Assembly: GCA_963170155.1 (NCBI GenBank)
Contig: CAUJGP010000015.1
Location: 1-64,000 of the forward strand
From: Bdellovibrionota bacterium
GTDB taxonomy: Bacteria; Bdellovibrionota; Bdellovibrionia; Bdellovibrionales; Bdellovibrionaceae
DNA length: 64,000 nt
Direction: 5' to 3'
The translations under genes were made by a program, and so were the position numbers. Numbering within the stretch: the first letter of the stretch is position 1; the number at the start of each line of letters is the position of its first letter. Shown one piece after another: positions 63,392 to 64,000 of this stretch. The notes beneath the pieces are model-generated. The model saw nothing but the letters and a program-made list of their open reading frames with translations, ran no database searches and was not told the origin of the DNA.

Positions 63392-64000
63392 CTACCCTCC
63401 TCGAGATAAATTTTCAAATGCTTGACGCAAAGACTGTTTCCAATGAGGCATCTCAAAAGAAAAATCGGCTTTCAGCTTATCTTGAGAAAGCCTGGAATTT
63501 AAAGGTCTTCGAGCAGGAGTTTTATACTCTTCGGATAAAATAGGTTTAATGGATTTTACCTTCATAGAGAAACCAAAATCAGGTGCCAACTGAAAAATCT
63601 CATTAGCAAAATCATACCAAGAGCAATAGCCGGCCCCACACACATTATAAACTTGAGTTCCTGTTTGAGTTCTCAAATGCCAATGACTCAACATTTTCCA
63701 AGTCATTTGTGCCAAATCGGGTGCATATGTAGGACTTCCTATCTGGTCATTAACAATTGAAAGCTCTTCACGGTCTGATCCCAATCGCAGCATGGTCCTA
63801 AAAAAATTATGACCTACATGACTGTAGACCCATGAGGTCCTGAGAATCAATGCCTGCGCGCCACTGGCAAGAATAGCATGATCTCCCCTTAATTTGGTTT
63901 GCCCATACAGATTCAATGTTTTTGTAGAATCCTCCTCAGAATGAGGTTCTACTCCACGACCATCAAAAACATAATCCGTAGAATAGTGAATCAATTTTTT
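63392..64000 (-). CDS. rfbD: dTDP-4-dehydrorhamnose reductase, 5' end outside the window
   Basis: The visible 200 residues are the C-terminal part of RmlD/RfbD: IHYSTDYVFDGRG, LYGQTKLRGDHAI (catalytic Tyr/Lys of YGxTKL), ILRTSWVYSHVGHNFFRTML and NDQIGSPTYAPDLAQMTWKM. It reduces dTDP-4-dehydro-rhamnose to dTDP-L-rhamnose. The frame continues past 64000; the start is not visible. Opposite in direction to wzm-wzt, which suggests the edge of a rhamnose-containing O-antigen or capsule locus. Confidence 0.9.
   Translation of the reverse strand, partial: KKLIHYSTDYVFDGRGVEPHSEEDSTKTLNLYGQTKLRGDHAILASGAQALILRTSWVYSHVGHNFFRTMLRLGSDREELSIVNDQIGSPTYAPDLAQMTWKMLSHWHLRTQTGTQVYNVCGAGYCSWYDFANEIFQLAPDFGFSMKVKSIKPILSEEYKTPARRPLNSRLSQDKLKADFSFEMPHWKQSLRQAFENLSRGG

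Noticed and set aside
1-64000. CRISPR array, prophage or integrative element
   Set aside because: No regularly spaced repeats, integrase, phage structural or conjugation genes were seen anywhere in the window.

Overview
The window looks like a chromosomal segment of a Gram-negative, moderately AT-rich bacterium, most plausibly a member of the Bdellovibrionota (Bdellovibrio/Bacteriovorax-like). This assignment is an inference from the mix of genes: Mla-type lipid transport, a lepA-lepB block, RelA/SpoT-rpoZ-gmk-yicC, long secreted lipoproteins with Ig-like, RCC1 and SUMF1-like modules, many secreted hydrolases, and peptidoglycan-recycling genes. No rRNA is present. Three tRNA genes are (Ala-GGC, Val-GAC, Arg-CCT). 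No CRISPR array or intact mobile element was found.

Left part (1-9 kb): a BrnT/BrnA toxin-antitoxin pair with a perfect palindromic operator, an IS481-like remnant beside tRNA-Ala, a small beta-barrel-like protein, ridA, a DUF218 protein and an XRE regulator. A minus-strand Mla-like operon follows (permease, ATPase, MCE protein, then a LolC/E-like permease). Its ATPase has lost several canonical catalytic residues. A secreted transglutaminase-elicitor-like protein lies upstream.

9-24 kb: a TruC-like pseudouridine synthase overlaps a secreted S1/P1-phospholipase-C-like hydrolase; then come sodB and a DedA protein. The most unusual locus is a nitrilase-family amidohydrolase overlapping a gene that fuses a GNAT acetyltransferase to a phosphoenolpyruvate carboxylase-like domain; one active-site arginine of that domain is replaced by alanine. 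Two secreted proteins follow, one with a kinase-like DR..GN/DND motif pair, then a PHB-depolymerase-type esterase.

21-40 kb: relA/spoT, rpoZ, gmk and yicC on the minus strand; lemA plus two TPM-domain proteins; an S9 peptidase; an old-yellow-enzyme-type oxidoreductase; two secreted proteins of unknown function, one with an NlpC/P60-like Cys-His pair; GTP-dependent PEP carboxykinase; and an exported alpha/beta hydrolase.

40-57 kb: murI converges on a tightly packed minus-strand operon ruvC-ruvA-ruvB-ldcA-beta-lactamase-like-mpl, joining Holliday junction processing to murein-peptide recycling. A 1.2-kaa RCC1-repeat lipoprotein with 14 Cys-containing blades follows. Then lepA heads three tandem type I signal peptidase paralogues, the last of which lacks the catalytic lysine. 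metK and a ribosome hibernation factor gene come next.

Right end: a SUMF1-like lipoprotein, and the start of a surface-polysaccharide locus (ABC-2 permease, Wzt-type ATPase and a truncated dTDP-4-dehydrorhamnose reductase gene that runs off the window).
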